Shown here one piece after another: positions 43,929 to 52,634 of a DNA stretch of 64,000 nt. The DNA lies in NCBI RefSeq assembly GCF_002943465.1, contig NZ_PTQY01000003.1:372001-436000 (forward strand), in the 5' to 3' direction. Within the stretch, counting starts at the first letter, position 1. Every line of letters starts with the position of its first letter. The translations under genes were made by a program, and so were the position numbers. Under the pieces are notes generated by a model that searched no databases, had not been told where the DNA came from, and worked only from the letters and a program-made list of their open reading frames with translations. This stretch comes from Rhodoferax sp. TS-BS-61-7 (GTDB taxonomy: Bacteria; Pseudomonadota; Gammaproteobacteria; Burkholderiales; Burkholderiaceae_C).

Positions 43929-44050
43929 GGGCGCATCCGGTCAGGGGTTGGACAGTCAGCAGGCATTGTGCGTCCGCCGCCCGCCGGGCGGGACGCCACT
44001 GAGGTTGCAAATCCTGCCACGACTGGCGCATTTTTTGGCACACTGGGGGA

Positions 44051-45082
44051 ATGCCGCATCCCAGCCCCATCGCTGCCACCCCCATGGCCTTTGTCCAAAC
44101 CATTGTGACCGCCTACGCGCGCTGTGGGCAGGACCCGTCCAACGCCCTGGCGCAGGCACAGATTGCGCCAGAGCAGGTACCGCAGGACCAGGCCCGTATC
44201 ACCGCCTGGCAGATGGAGCGCATCTCGGACCTGGCCATGCGCGAGCTGGACGACGAGGCACTGGGCTGGTTCAGCCGCCGCCTGCCCTGGGGCAGCTACG
44301 GCATGCTGGCCCGCGCCTCCATCAGCGCGCCCACGCTGGCGCTGGCCGTGACACGCTGGTGCCGCCACCACGGCCTGATTGCCGACGACATCACCCTCAC
44401 GCTGCAGACCACTGGCAGCACGGCCAGCATCAGCATTGCCGAGCACCGTGCATTGGGCGAGCGGGGCGCGCTGCGCGAGTTTTGCCTGGTCTCGGTGCTG
44501 CGCAACATCCATGGCCTGGCCTGCTGGCTGGTGGACTCGCGCATTCCGCTCTTGCACGCGCAGTTTCCGTTTGCGGCGCCGGCGCACGCCGAGGCGTACC
44601 AGGTGCTGTTTTCGGGCCCCACCCGCTTCGGGCAAGCACAGGCTGCTATCAGTTTTGATGCGCAGTACCTGCAGCTGCCGCTGCGGCGCGACGAGCGGGC
44701 CTTGCAGCAGATGCTGCAACACGCCCTACCCTTGACGGTTCTGCAGTACCGGCGTGACCGCCTGCTGGTGCAGCGCGTGCGCCAGTTGCTGGGCGCCCAG
44801 CCGCAGGACACGCATGGCGCCGAGGCACTGGCCGCGCTGCTGCACGTGTCGCCGCGCACTCTGCACCGCCAGCTCAAAGAGGAAGGTGCCACGCTGCAGG
44901 CCCTGAAAGACGAGGTGCGCCAAAGCCGCGCCACCGAGCTGCTGCTGCGCACCCAGCGCCCCGTCAAGCAGGTGGCCGAGGCGGCGGGCTTTCAGAACGA
45001 GAAGAGTTTTATCCGCGCCTTCAAAGGCTGGACCGGCCAGTCCCCGGCCGAGTTCCGCCGCAGCGCCACGCCACTGGCGTGA
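44051..45082 (+). CDS. AraC family transcriptional regulator
   Basis: 343 residues. The N-terminal two thirds are the Arabinose_bd-like sensor domain of the ArgR/OruR subgroup (FVQTIVTAYARCGQDPSNAL, WGSYGMLARASISAPTLALA). The C-terminal AraC DNA-binding domain carries LAALLHVSPRTLHRQLKEEG and VAEAAGFQNEKSFIRAFKGW. Divergent from liuB, so it is the likely regulator of the leucine cluster, or of the acyl-CoA ligase gene that follows. A degenerate R1-like stretch lies near 44630-44680. Confidence 0.93.
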   Translation: MPHPSPIAATPMAFVQTIVTAYARCGQDPSNALAQAQIAPEQVPQDQARITAWQMERISDLAMRELDDEALGWFSRRLPWGSYGMLARASISAPTLALAVTRWCRHHGLIADDITLTLQTTGSTASISIAEHRALGERGALREFCLVSVLRNIHGLACWLVDSRIPLLHAQFPFAAPAHAEAYQVLFSGPTRFGQAQAAISFDAQYLQLPLRRDERALQQMLQHALPLTVLQYRRDRLLVQRVRQLLGAQPQDTHGAEALAALLHVSPRTLHRQLKEEGATLQALKDEVRQSRATELLLRTQRPVKQVAEAAGFQNEKSFIRAFKGWTGQSPAEFRRSATPLA

Positions 45083-45136
45083 TTTGTGGCCTTGTTGGCG
45101 CACGCTGCGCCCGCACCGTTCATAGACTAGGGGCCC

Positions 45137-46759
45137 ATGATCGACATTGACGATGCCACCACCATAGGCCAAGCCTTTTTTTCGGCCTGTGCGCGTTACG
45201 CCACCCACAGCCTGCTGGCCGTACCCGCCAACCCGGCACGTGCCTACGACCCCGAGGGCCGCGAGATCACGTATGCCGAGGCCGCCGACACCGTGCGCGG
45301 GTTGATGGCGCAGTACCGCGCCGCTGGCTACGGCCTGGGCCACCGCGTGGGCCTGTTTCTGGAGAGCCGGCCGGAACACCTACTGCACAAGCTGGCGCTC
45401 AACAGCCTGGGCGTGTGCTGCGTGCCCATCAACCCCGACTACCGCCCGCGTGAACTGGCCTACCTGGTGGACCATGCACGCGTGGACCTGGTCGTGGTGC
45501 TGGCCCACCGCCTGGAGGCCGTGCAGGCCGCACTCGCCTTGACCCAGCACCAGCCGCCGGTGCGCGTGCTGGAGGCGCTGGCAGACGCGTCCTTGCCGGC
45601 CCCTGCAACACCCGCCCAGGCCGGAGATCCGGTGGGCGACACGCCGGCCAGCATCCTCTACACCTCGGGCACCACGGGTCAGCCCAAAGGCTGCGTGTTG
45701 TCCCACACCTACGAGCTGGCCGCCGGCCACTGGTACGCCCACCAGGGCGGGCTGGGCGCGGTGCGCGAGGGGCAGGAGCGCCTCTACAACCCGCTGCCGC
45801 TGTTCCATGTGAACGCGTCCATCCTGTCCTTCTATTGCATGTTGCTCAGCGGCGGCTGCCAGGTACAGACCGACCGCTTCCAGCCCAGCCGCTGGTGGGC
45901 CGAGGTGGTGCAAAGCCGCGCCACCATCGTGCACTACCTGGGCGTGGTGGTGCCCATGCTGCTGAACCAGCCCACAAGCCCGCTGGAGCGCGCGCATAGC
46001 GTGCGCTTTGGCTATGGCGCCGGCGTGGAGCCGCAGCTGCATGCCGTGTTTGAGGAACGTTACGGCTTCCCATTGCTGGAACTGTGGGGCATGACCGAGA
46101 TGGTGCGCCCGCTGTGCGACTGCCAGGCGCCCCGACAAGTCGGTACGCGCGCCTTTGGCCGCGCCCGCCCCGGGCTGGACGCCTGCGTGATGGACGAGGC
46201 GGGCCAGGTGCTGCCCGATGGCACGCCGGGCGAGCTGGTCATCCGCCACAGCGCGGCCACCCCACGGCGGCATTTTTTCAGCGGCTACCTGGACAACCCC
46301 GAGGCCACGGCGGATGCCTGGCGCGGCGGCTGGTTCCACACCGGTGACGTGGTGGTGCGCGGGGCCGACGGCATGTTCCATTTCATGGACAGGCGCAAGA
46401 ACATCATCCGCCGCTCCGGCGAAAACATTGCCGCGGCCGAGGTGGAGGCCCTGCTGCTGACACACCCGCTGGTGGCTAATGCGGCCGTGATGGCGCTGCC
46501 CGACGATGTGCGTGAGGAAGAGGTGCTGGCCTGCGTGGTGCTCAAGCAAGGCGCGGAGAGCGCCGACACGGCACGCGCCCTGTTCGACTTTTGCCACCAG
46601 CAACTGGCCTATTACAAGGCGCCGGGCTGGCTCTGGTTTGCGCCCGAGATTCCCACCACGGGCACGCAGAAGATCCAGAAGCACCGCATCTTCCCCGAAG
46701 GCAGCGACCCGCGCACCCTGCCCGGCATGCACGACCTGCGCGCCTTCAAAAAACGTTGA
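45137..46759 (+). CDS. AMP-forming acyl-CoA synthetase
   Basis: 540 residues. ANL-family motifs: ILYTSGTTGQPKGCVLSH (A3), LELWGMTEM (A5), GWFHTGDVVVRG (A7), DRRKNIIRRSGENIAAAEVE (A8) and catalytic Lys in GTQKIQKHRI (A10). It resembles the CaiC-like group acting on small acyl acids. It activates an acid to acyl-CoA, perhaps a branched-chain or related acid given the neighbouring pathways. Follows the AraC-type gene after 54 bases and precedes a GST gene by 11 bases. Confidence 0.93.
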   Translation: MIDIDDATTIGQAFFSACARYATHSLLAVPANPARAYDPEGREITYAEAADTVRGLMAQYRAAGYGLGHRVGLFLESRPEHLLHKLALNSLGVCCVPINPDYRPRELAYLVDHARVDLVVVLAHRLEAVQAALALTQHQPPVRVLEALADASLPAPATPAQAGDPVGDTPASILYTSGTTGQPKGCVLSHTYELAAGHWYAHQGGLGAVREGQERLYNPLPLFHVNASILSFYCMLLSGGCQVQTDRFQPSRWWAEVVQSRATIVHYLGVVVPMLLNQPTSPLERAHSVRFGYGAGVEPQLHAVFEERYGFPLLELWGMTEMVRPLCDCQAPRQVGTRAFGRARPGLDACVMDEAGQVLPDGTPGELVIRHSAATPRRHFFSGYLDNPEATADAWRGGWFHTGDVVVRGADGMFHFMDRRKNIIRRSGENIAAAEVEALLLTHPLVANAAVMALPDDVREEEVLACVVLKQGAESADTARALFDFCHQQLAYYKAPGWLWFAPEIPTTGTQKIQKHRIFPEGSDPRTLPGMHDLRAFKKR

Positions 46760-46770
46760 GGAACTCCGCG

Positions 46771-47439
46771 ATGATTGTTTTGCACCACTGCGTCAGCGCA
46801 CGCTCTCTGCGGCCCCTCTGGATGCTGGAGGAACTGGGCCTACCGTACGAGCTGCGCATGTTGCCGTTTCCGCCCCGCGTGCTGGCGCGTGACTACCTGC
46901 AAGAAAACCCGCTGGGCACAGTGCCACTGCTGGTGGACGGCGCCACGCGCATGACCGAATCCGCCGCCATGTGCCAGTACCTGGCCGCACGCCACAGCGC
47001 AGGCGTACTCGATGTGCCGGTGGACGATGCAGCCTATGGCGCCTACCTGAACTGGTTGCACATGAGCGACGCCACGCTGACCTTCCCACAAACCCTGGTG
47101 CTGCGCTACACCCACTTCGAGCCGCCGGAGCGCCTGCAACCGCAGGTGGCAGCGGACTACGCGCGCTGGTTTCTGGCGCGCCTGCGCGCGGTGGATGCCA
47201 CGCTGCAGAGTGCGGAGTATTTGTGCGCGGGCCGATTCACCGCAGCCGATGTGGCGGTGGGCTATGCACTGCTGCTAGCGCAGCACCTGGGCCTGTCGGC
47301 GCAGTTTCCACCCGCCGTTGCTGCCTACTGGCAACACCTGCAGGCGCGCCCGGCCTACCAGCGCGCGCTGCGGGTACAGCAGCAAGCGGCACTGGACCAG
47401 GGCGTGCCGACCACGCCCTCGCCTGACATCCGGCCCTAA
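46771..47439 (+). CDS. glutathione S-transferase family protein
   Basis: 222 residues. N-terminal thioredoxin-like domain with HHCVSARSLRPLWMLEELGL and the cis-Pro segment GTVPLLVDG, TESAAMCQYLA, then the all-helical C-terminal domain (RFTAADVAVGYALLLAQHL with the N-capping Asp). GAGGA lies just upstream of the ATG. Probably co-transcribed with the acyl-CoA ligase; substrate unknown. Its TAA overlaps the stop codon of the convergent HAD gene. Confidence 0.92.
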   Translation: MIVLHHCVSARSLRPLWMLEELGLPYELRMLPFPPRVLARDYLQENPLGTVPLLVDGATRMTESAAMCQYLAARHSAGVLDVPVDDAAYGAYLNWLHMSDATLTFPQTLVLRYTHFEPPERLQPQVAADYARWFLARLRAVDATLQSAEYLCAGRFTAADVAVGYALLLAQHLGLSAQFPPAVAAYWQHLQARPAYQRALRVQQQAALDQGVPTTPSPDIRP

Positions 47440-48110
47440 CTTGCGTCGCGACGGTCTGCGCCGAGCAGGCGGGCGTGCAGCGCGTCCATGTGTGTAAACA
47501 CCTGGTGGGCGCCGGCTTGGATGAGCGCATCGCCTTGACCCGCTGGCGCATAGGCAAACACCGTGGCACCTGCGGCTACGCCGGCGGCAATGCCTGTCAC
47601 CGTGTCCTCCACCACGGCACAGCGCTTAGGGTCTGCCCCCAAGGCGGCAGCGGCGGCTAGGTAGACATCGGGGTGTGGCTTGGAGCGCGGCATCTCGTGC
47701 CCGCTGAACACGCGCCCGTCAAAAAAGGTCCACAGGCCCACCTTCTGCAGCTGCATTTCCACCTTGGCCCGGTCGGCCCCCGAGGCACAGGCAATGCGCC
47801 CCTGCACACTGGCATGCACGGCCGCCACCGCGGCCACCGCACCGTCAATGGCAGCCACCTGCGCATCCAGCGCCACGTTGCGGCGCACGCGGAATTCGGC
47901 CATCCATTCGGGCGTGAGCGGCTTGCCGGTCTCCGCCTCGATGCGGGCGCGCTCGTCGATCACGGCTTTGCCCACAAAAATGTCCATGCACTCCTGCACG
48001 CTCAGCCGCCAGCCCTGTTCGGCCAGCATGTCGCGCAGCACACCATTGGTAATCGGTTCGCTGTCCACCAGCACACCATCGCAGTCAAACAACACGGCAT
48101 CAAACTTCAC
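47436..48110 (-). CDS. HAD family hydrolase (phosphoglycolate phosphatase/beta-phosphoglucomutase type)
   Basis: 224 residues from a GTG start that overlaps the stop of the YchJ-like gene. HAD motif I FDCDGVLVDSEP (about 6-17), cap domain, motif II around ACASGADRAKVEM, motif III Lys in GHEMPRSKPHPDVYLAAA, and motif IV in CAVVEDTVTGIAAGVAAG. Subfamily IA, acting on a small phosphorylated compound. The GTG is preferred because GGAG lies upstream and the motif then sits close to the N-terminus. Confidence 0.9.
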   Translation of the reverse strand: MKFDAVLFDCDGVLVDSEPITNGVLRDMLAEQGWRLSVQECMDIFVGKAVIDERARIEAETGKPLTPEWMAEFRVRRNVALDAQVAAIDGAVAAVAAVHASVQGRIACASGADRAKVEMQLQKVGLWTFFDGRVFSGHEMPRSKPHPDVYLAAAAALGADPKRCAVVEDTVTGIAAGVAAGATVFAYAPAGQGDALIQAGAHQVFTHMDALHARLLGADRRDAS

Positions 48111-48526
48111 AGGGCATCTCCATCGACATACAGCCAGTGGCCGTTCTCCAAGATAAAGCGGCTGCACTCATGCAGGCGCACGGCGGGACCAATCAACGGC
48201 TTTTGGCGCGCTACAAATTCCACCTCGGCGTGGGTCGCGTCCAGCACCGTATGGCTGCGCACCTCCAGCCCCAGCCATTTCACCCCGGGTTCAAACTCCA
48301 TGCTGGGCGGGCGGTGGCTGGCGTGCCAGGTGCGCAGCAGGTAGGCCACGCGCTCCAGGCAGAAGGCGCTGTAGCGGCTGCGCATCAGGCTTTCGGCGTC
48401 GGGCGCGGGGGTGTCGGTCTCCAGCCAGCGGCCGCAGCAAGCGCCGTAGGCGAGGGGTTTCTTCTGGTACAGCCTGCCGCAGGGGCAGGCGGAATTTATC
48501 TCACAACGTTTCATGCCCGTCATCAT
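48107..48526 (-). CDS. YchJ family protein (SEC-C-like metal-binding, NTF2-like fold)
   Basis: 139 residues. N-terminal Cys cluster CPCGRLYQKKPLAYGACCGRW (SEC-C-like, probable zinc), then the NTF2-like part with LMRSRYSAFCLERVAYLLRTWH. The normal YchJ length is about 130-150. The function is unknown. It overlaps the rhodanese gene upstream (ATGA) and the HAD gene downstream (GTGA), so the three are translationally coupled. Confidence 0.88.
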   Translation of the reverse strand: MMTGMKRCEINSACPCGRLYQKKPLAYGACCGRWLETDTPAPDAESLMRSRYSAFCLERVAYLLRTWHASHRPPSMEFEPGVKWLGLEVRSHTVLDATHAEVEFVARQKPLIGPAVRLHECSRFILENGHWLYVDGDAL

Positions 48527-48945
48527 GCCTTGGCGGCGCGGCGGGCTTTCTGCTGGTCCAGCGTTTCGGTCGGGCCGCCGGCCTGCACCCAGCCCTCCCA
48601 GCCACCGTCCATATGGGCCACGTTGGTCATGCCCATGTCTTGCAGCGCCTTGGCGGCCAGTGCGCTGCGCCAGCCCAGGCCGCAGAACAGGATGAACTCC
48701 TTGTGTTCGTCGGCAAACAGCTTCTTGTGGTACGGCGAGTCGGGGTCCACCCAGAATTCGAGCATGCCGCGCGGCGCATGGAAGGCGCCCACCGCCGTGC
48801 CCGCATCCAGCTCGCGGATATCGCGGATGTCCACCAGTTGCACCCGTGGACTCTGCAACTTGGCCAGCACTTCGGCCACGCTGTAGGTGGTGACCTGCGC
48901 CATGGCGGTGTCCACCAGGGCACGGAATCCTTTGGTGATGGGCAT
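48523..48945 (-). CDS. rhodanese-like domain protein
   Basis: 140 residues, one rhodanese domain. VQLVDIRDIRELDAGTAVG and the active loop FCGLGWRSALAA with the catalytic Cys are present, so sulfur transfer is possible. AAGGAG sits 8 bases before the ATG at 48945. It follows the metallo-hydrolase gene by 16 bases. Cytoplasmic, substrate unknown. Confidence 0.92.
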   Translation of the reverse strand: MPITKGFRALVDTAMAQVTTYSVAEVLAKLQSPRVQLVDIRDIRELDAGTAVGAFHAPRGMLEFWVDPDSPYHKKLFADEHKEFILFCGLGWRSALAAKALQDMGMTNVAHMDGGWEGWVQAGGPTETLDQQKARRAAKA

Positions 48946-48961
48946 GAAAATCTCCTTCAGT

Positions 48962-49879
48962 TCAAGCGTTGAGCACCAGTGACCCCTGCACCGTGGCGGC
49001 GCCGGAGCGCACCAGGTCCTGCACCAAATGGCCGGCAGCGGCTTCAAAGCTCTGCCCCGCAAAGTGCGTGGCCAGCATGGCCGCAAAGTAAGGGGTGCCA
49101 CGGGCCCAGCCTAGCAGCGCGGCCATCTCCAGGCGCTGGGCTTCCAGCAACTTGAACTTGAGCAGCACCTTGGCCGCGTACTGCAGGTGCTTGGCGGGGT
49201 TCTGCACAAAACCGTTCAGTCGCTGGCGCGCAAACGCGATGGCTGCGGGCGCATCGGCAAACGCAGCGCCGTGGCCGGGAATGACGGCGGCAGGGTTCAG
49301 GCGCTCAATAAGGTCCAGCGTGGCCGCCACCTCGTCAAACGCGCCTTCGCCGTCCAGCTCGGGAAACACCACGCCAAAGCCGCGCTCCCACAGCGCGTCG
49401 GCCGACACCAGCGTGCGGCTGGCGGGCTCAAACAGGATGACCGAATGCGGGTCGTGCCCCGGCGCGGCATGCACCTGCCACAGCAGATCGCCCAGCCGCA
49501 TGGTGGTACCGGGCTGCAAGGTGGCATCCAGATGAAAGCGCGGGCAGTTCTGCCCCGTGGGCGTGTAGCTCAGCGCATGTGCATCCCACACACGCACGTA
49601 CTCGGCATGGCCGGGCGGGATGTGGGTCTGCAGCGCCGGGTAGCGGGCCTGGAGCGCGGCGTTGCCACCGCAGTGGTCGCTGTGCAAATGGGTGTTGAGC
49701 AACAAGTCCAGCGGACTACCTTGCAAGGCGGAGTCCACCAATGCCAAGGTTTGATCGGCATGCGTGCAGTAGCCGCTGTCGATCAGCGCACTGCCGCCTT
49801 CGCCCTGGATCAGGATGTTGTTGCTGGACAGCCAGCCGCGCTCGAAAACGGTGACACCGGGAGGAAGCAGCACGGCCAT
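48962..49879 (-). CDS. MBL-fold metallo-hydrolase
   Basis: 305 residues from MAVLLPPGVTVFERG. Metal-binding signature THLHSDHCGGNAAL (about 70-83), later AAPGHDPHSVILF and VIPGHGAAFADAP with the further His ligands. Beta-lactamase fold used for thioester or phosphoester hydrolysis. The frame is open to 50194 but that extension overlaps vapC. Near a rhodanese gene, so a persulfide- or glyoxalase II-like role is possible, though not proven. Confidence 0.9.
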   Translation of the reverse strand: MAVLLPPGVTVFERGWLSSNNILIQGEGGSALIDSGYCTHADQTLALVDSALQGSPLDLLLNTHLHSDHCGGNAALQARYPALQTHIPPGHAEYVRVWDAHALSYTPTGQNCPRFHLDATLQPGTTMRLGDLLWQVHAAPGHDPHSVILFEPASRTLVSADALWERGFGVVFPELDGEGAFDEVAATLDLIERLNPAAVIPGHGAAFADAPAAIAFARQRLNGFVQNPAKHLQYAAKVLLKFKLLEAQRLEMAALLGWARGTPYFAAMLATHFAGQSFEAAAGHLVQDLVRSGAATVQGSLVLNA

Positions 49880-49883
49880 TGGC

Positions 49884-50297
49884 TTAACCTTCAAACCAAT
49901 CCACCATCCGCAGCCCCTGCAGTCCTGCAAAGTCTTTGGTGTTGCGGGTGACGAGGGTTGTGCCATGCGCAATGGCAATGGCTGCAATTTGCCCGTCCAC
50001 AAAGGGCAAGGTCTGGCCCGCCAGTGCGCGCTGGGACCGCAACTCTGCGTGAATGCGTGCAGCAGATGCGTCATAAGGCAGAACCGGAAGCTGCCCGGCA
50101 ACATCTTGCACGAAGCGCCCGATCGCGTCACGGCGCTGGCCTTCAGGCAAGCGTAGCCAGCCAAAGCGCAGCTCATGCCAGACCGGAGCCGCAATCGTCA
50201 TCTCACCTTGATAGCGCTTCAGACTCCCCATCACTGCCGGGTTTGGTTGCGGCCGGATGGCCTCGGACACCACATTGGTATCCAGCAACCACGTCAT
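49884..50297 (-). CDS. vapC: PIN-domain ribonuclease toxin (VapC family)
   Basis: 137 residues from the ATG giving MTWLLDTNVVSEAI; an overlapping GTG at 50309 would add four residues. The PIN-domain acidic residues are visible: Asp in LLDTN, Glu in VVSEA, Asp in FVDGQIAAIA and Asp in TRNTKDFAG. Family members cut tRNA or rRNA and are neutralised by the partner. The gene lies downstream of the Phd/YefM-type antitoxin with almost no gap. Confidence 0.92.
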   Translation of the reverse strand: MTWLLDTNVVSEAIRPQPNPAVMGSLKRYQGEMTIAAPVWHELRFGWLRLPEGQRRDAIGRFVQDVAGQLPVLPYDASAARIHAELRSQRALAGQTLPFVDGQIAAIAIAHGTTLVTRNTKDFAGLQGLRMVDWFEG

Positions 50298-50302
50298 CGC
50301 GC

Positions 50303-50584
50303 TCACCACGCGAAATCCCTCGCATCGTCGGATTGGCGAACGCCATCAAAAGGATTGACATCATCACCGGGCATATCCGGCGCCAAGTACTTGGCGCGCC
50401 AGCCTTCCAAACGATCAGCAAAGCCCAGCCCTTCACCGCTGAGTTGCTGGTACTGCGCAAACGACATCAGCACGCCGCTGGCCTGGCCCCTGCGGGAGAT
50501 CACCATAGGTGCATCCCCAGCCTCCACCCCACGCAACACATCGGCAAGTTGTGCTCTGGCCTCAGAAAAAGGAATGGTCTGCAT
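50303..50584 (-). CDS. vapB: Phd/YefM family antitoxin
   Basis: 93 residues. N-terminal Phd/YefM DNA-binding domain: MQTIPFSEARAQLADVLRGV, then PMVISRRGQASGVLMS. The C-terminal acidic part (PGDDVNPFDGVRQSDDARDF) should be the toxin-binding tail. A 9-bp inverted repeat, AAATGTACA and its complement with a 7-base spacer, lies 12-37 bases upstream and fits an autoregulatory site. Confidence 0.93.
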   Translation of the reverse strand: MQTIPFSEARAQLADVLRGVEAGDAPMVISRRGQASGVLMSFAQYQQLSGEGLGFADRLEGWRAKYLAPDMPGDDVNPFDGVRQSDDARDFAW

Positions 50585-50596
50585 GGCAAGCCCTTT

Positions 50597-50621
50597 AAAT
50601 GTACAAGTCAGATGTACATTT
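50597..50621. promoter_or_regulatory. inverted repeat upstream of the vapB gene (probable operator)
   Basis: AAATGTACA (50597-50605) and TGTACATTT (50613-50621) are perfect complements with the spacer AGTCAGA. It lies immediately upstream of the antitoxin start, where Phd/YefM-VapC complexes usually bind. Confidence 0.75.
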
Positions 50622-50665
50622 TAGCGAACTCGTGAAAAACCGCAAGGTAAGTCATACCAAAAGAC

Positions 50666-51796
50666 TCAGCCCAGCGCGCGCTGGATGATGATCTTCTGCA
50701 CGTCGCTCGTGCCTTCGTAAATCTGGCACACGCGCACATCGCGGTAGATGCGCTCCACCGGGAAGTCGCTCACATAGCCGTAGCCACCCAGGGTCTGGAT
50801 GGCGGCACTGCAGACGCGCTCGGCCATTTCGCTGGCAAACAGCTTGGCCATGGCAGCCTCTTTCAGACACGGACGGCCTGCATCGCGCAGTGCCGCGGCA
50901 TGCCAGATGAGCTGGCGCGCGGCCTCGATCTGTGTGGCGCATTCGGCCAGACGAAAGCCCACGGCCTGGTGGTTGAAGATGGGTTGGCCAAAGCTCTGTC
51001 GGTCCTTGGCATAGGCCACGGCCACATCAAACGCGCTGCGCGCCATGCCCACGCTTTGCGCGGCAATGCCAATGCGCCCGCCCTCCAACCCGCCCAGGGC
51101 GATGCCATAGCCCTCGCCCTCTTTGCCAATCAAGTTCTCGGCCGGGATGCGGCAGTTGTCAAAGTTGATCTGCGCGGTGTCGCTGCTGTGCTGGCCGAGC
51201 TTGTCTTCCAGCCGCGCCACCACATAGCCGGGCGCGTTGGTGGGCACCAGGAATGCGCTCATGCCCTTCTTGCCCGCCCCCTTGTCGGTGACTGCGATGA
51301 CGATGGCCACATCGCCATGCTTGCCGCTGGTGATGAATTGCTTGACGCCGTTGATGACGTAGCTGTCGCCATCCCTCACGGCCGTGGTGCGGAGTGACGA
51401 CGCATCGCTGCCCACATGCGGCTCGGTCAGGCAGAAGGCGCCCAGCAGTTGGCCCTGCGCCAGCGGCTCCAACCATTGCTTGTGCTGCTGCGCGTTGCCG
51501 TATTTCATGAGGATGGCGTTGACCGGGCAGTTGGTCACGCTGATGACCGTGCTGGTGCCGCCGTCGCCCGCGGCAATTTCTTCCAGCACCAGCGCCAGCG
51601 TCACATAGTCCAGCCCCGCGCCGCCCTGGTGCTCAGGTACGCAGATCCCATAGGCACCCAGCGCGGCCAGCCCCTGGTGGGCGGCCTTGGGAAAGGTGTG
51701 GTCCTTGTCCCACTGGGCGGCATTCGGCCAGAGTTCGGCCTGCGCAAAGGCGCGTACGGCGTCGCGCACCATTTCCTGGTCTTGGGTCAGCAGCAT
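50666..51796 (-). CDS. acyl-CoA dehydrogenase
   Basis: 376 residues, normal for short-chain members. FAD enzyme that makes enoyl-CoA. Seen: LGAFCLTEPHVGSDASSLRT, KQFITSGKHGDVAIV, the helix IQTLGGYGYVSDFPVERIYRD and catalytic Glu in QIYEGTSDVQKIIIQRAL. Similar to butyryl-CoA dehydrogenase and to isovaleryl-CoA dehydrogenase, so it might serve leucine catabolism, but no isovaleryl-specific feature can be fixed here. Follows the SDR gene (38-base gap). Confidence 0.94.
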   Translation of the reverse strand: MLLTQDQEMVRDAVRAFAQAELWPNAAQWDKDHTFPKAAHQGLAALGAYGICVPEHQGGAGLDYVTLALVLEEIAAGDGGTSTVISVTNCPVNAILMKYGNAQQHKQWLEPLAQGQLLGAFCLTEPHVGSDASSLRTTAVRDGDSYVINGVKQFITSGKHGDVAIVIAVTDKGAGKKGMSAFLVPTNAPGYVVARLEDKLGQHSSDTAQINFDNCRIPAENLIGKEGEGYGIALGGLEGGRIGIAAQSVGMARSAFDVAVAYAKDRQSFGQPIFNHQAVGFRLAECATQIEAARQLIWHAAALRDAGRPCLKEAAMAKLFASEMAERVCSAAIQTLGGYGYVSDFPVERIYRDVRVCQIYEGTSDVQKIIIQRALG

Positions 51797-51834
51797 GGGG
51801 TTTGTTTCTCTCGGGTCGTTATGGTTTGTGGGAC

Positions 51835-52524
51835 TTACCAGCTAGAGAAGGGCGTGCCGTCCCAGCGCAGGTAGGGCACATCGCTGCAGGCAAAACCGGT
51901 CTTACCCGTTTTGCGCGCGGCCACGGTGGCGCGAATGGCGGCCACGCTTTCCTCGGGCAGCAAGGGCGCATCGGGGGTGCCCATGTCGGTGCGCACCCAG
52001 CCGGGGTGGATCAGAAGAAACTGGGCCTTCGGGTAGTCGGGCTGCGCGGCCACCACGGCCATATTGAGGGCGGCCTTGCTCACGTGGTAAACCCAGCCAT
52101 GGCTGCTTTGCACGCCGCCAATCTGCGCGAAGTCGCTGGTCAAAAACACGAACTGCCCGTGCGCCTCTTCCACCCAGGGCGCAACCTGTGGCAGCGCTTG
52201 CATGGCGCCCAGCACGTTGGCGTGCATCATGGAATCGAACGCCTGTTGCGTGGGCGGGGACTTGGCGTCCTCGTCGGAGAACACGCCGGCCACGTAATAG
52301 GCCACATCAATCTTTTCACCATCCAGCTGCCAGCTCAGGCCGCTGACGCTGGCAGGGTTGCTCACATCCAGCTTCATGGCCTGGGCCCCCAGATCGCGCA
52401 GGCGCGCCAGCCCCGCCTCGTCACGCGCGGTGGCGATCACGCGCTCACCGGCATCCAGGTACTGGCGCACCAGCTCCAGGCCAATGCCGCGCGATGCGCC
52501 TATTACAAAAACAGTCATGCTCAC
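51835..52524 (-). CDS. short-chain dehydrogenase/reductase
   Basis: 229 residues. Rossmann start FVIGASRGIGLELVRQYL (TGxxxGIG variant), MKLDVSNPASV, and an active-site Tyr/Lys pair in SHGWVYHVSKAALNMAV. It uses NAD(P)H on an alcohol or ketone. It lies in the thiolase operon, about 150 bases after the thiolase stop, with a hairpin and an R1 repeat between. Substrate unknown. Confidence 0.9.
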   Translation of the reverse strand: MSMTVFVIGASRGIGLELVRQYLDAGERVIATARDEAGLARLRDLGAQAMKLDVSNPASVSGLSWQLDGEKIDVAYYVAGVFSDEDAKSPPTQQAFDSMMHANVLGAMQALPQVAPWVEEAHGQFVFLTSDFAQIGGVQSSHGWVYHVSKAALNMAVVAAQPDYPKAQFLLIHPGWVRTDMGTPDAPLLPEESVAAIRATVAARKTGKTGFACSDVPYLRWDGTPFSSW

Positions 52525-52545
52525 TCCAAGTTAGTGGCGCCCGCT

Positions 52546-52624
52546 ATGCAGGGGTGCGGAGTGCCGGGGGCCTCATACTGCCAAACGCGCAGAAATCGGC
52601 CCCCGACACTCCGCACCCCTGCAT
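52546..52624. repeat. conserved-loop hairpin, family B copy 2
   Basis: 27-bp arms (52546-52572 and 52598-52624) with a single difference enclose a 25-base loop (52573-52597) that begins TCATACTGCC and ends CGCGCAGAAATC. The loop is the complement of the one at 8071-8095, apart from three adjacent bases. It lies between the thiolase and SDR genes. Confidence 0.82.
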
Positions 52625-52634
52625 GGTCATTTAG

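Noticed and set aside
44630-44680. A possible twelfth R1 copy inside the AraC-type gene
   Set aside because: On the minus strand GATAGCAGCCTGTGC resembles the core, but the flanks fit poorly and the match is within the range of chance, so it was not listed as a repeat.
48962-50194. A longer form of the MBL-fold protein starting at 50194
   Set aside because: The extra 105 residues overlap vapC in another frame and lack conserved character; the ATG at 49879 places the metal-binding motif at the usual distance from the N-terminus.
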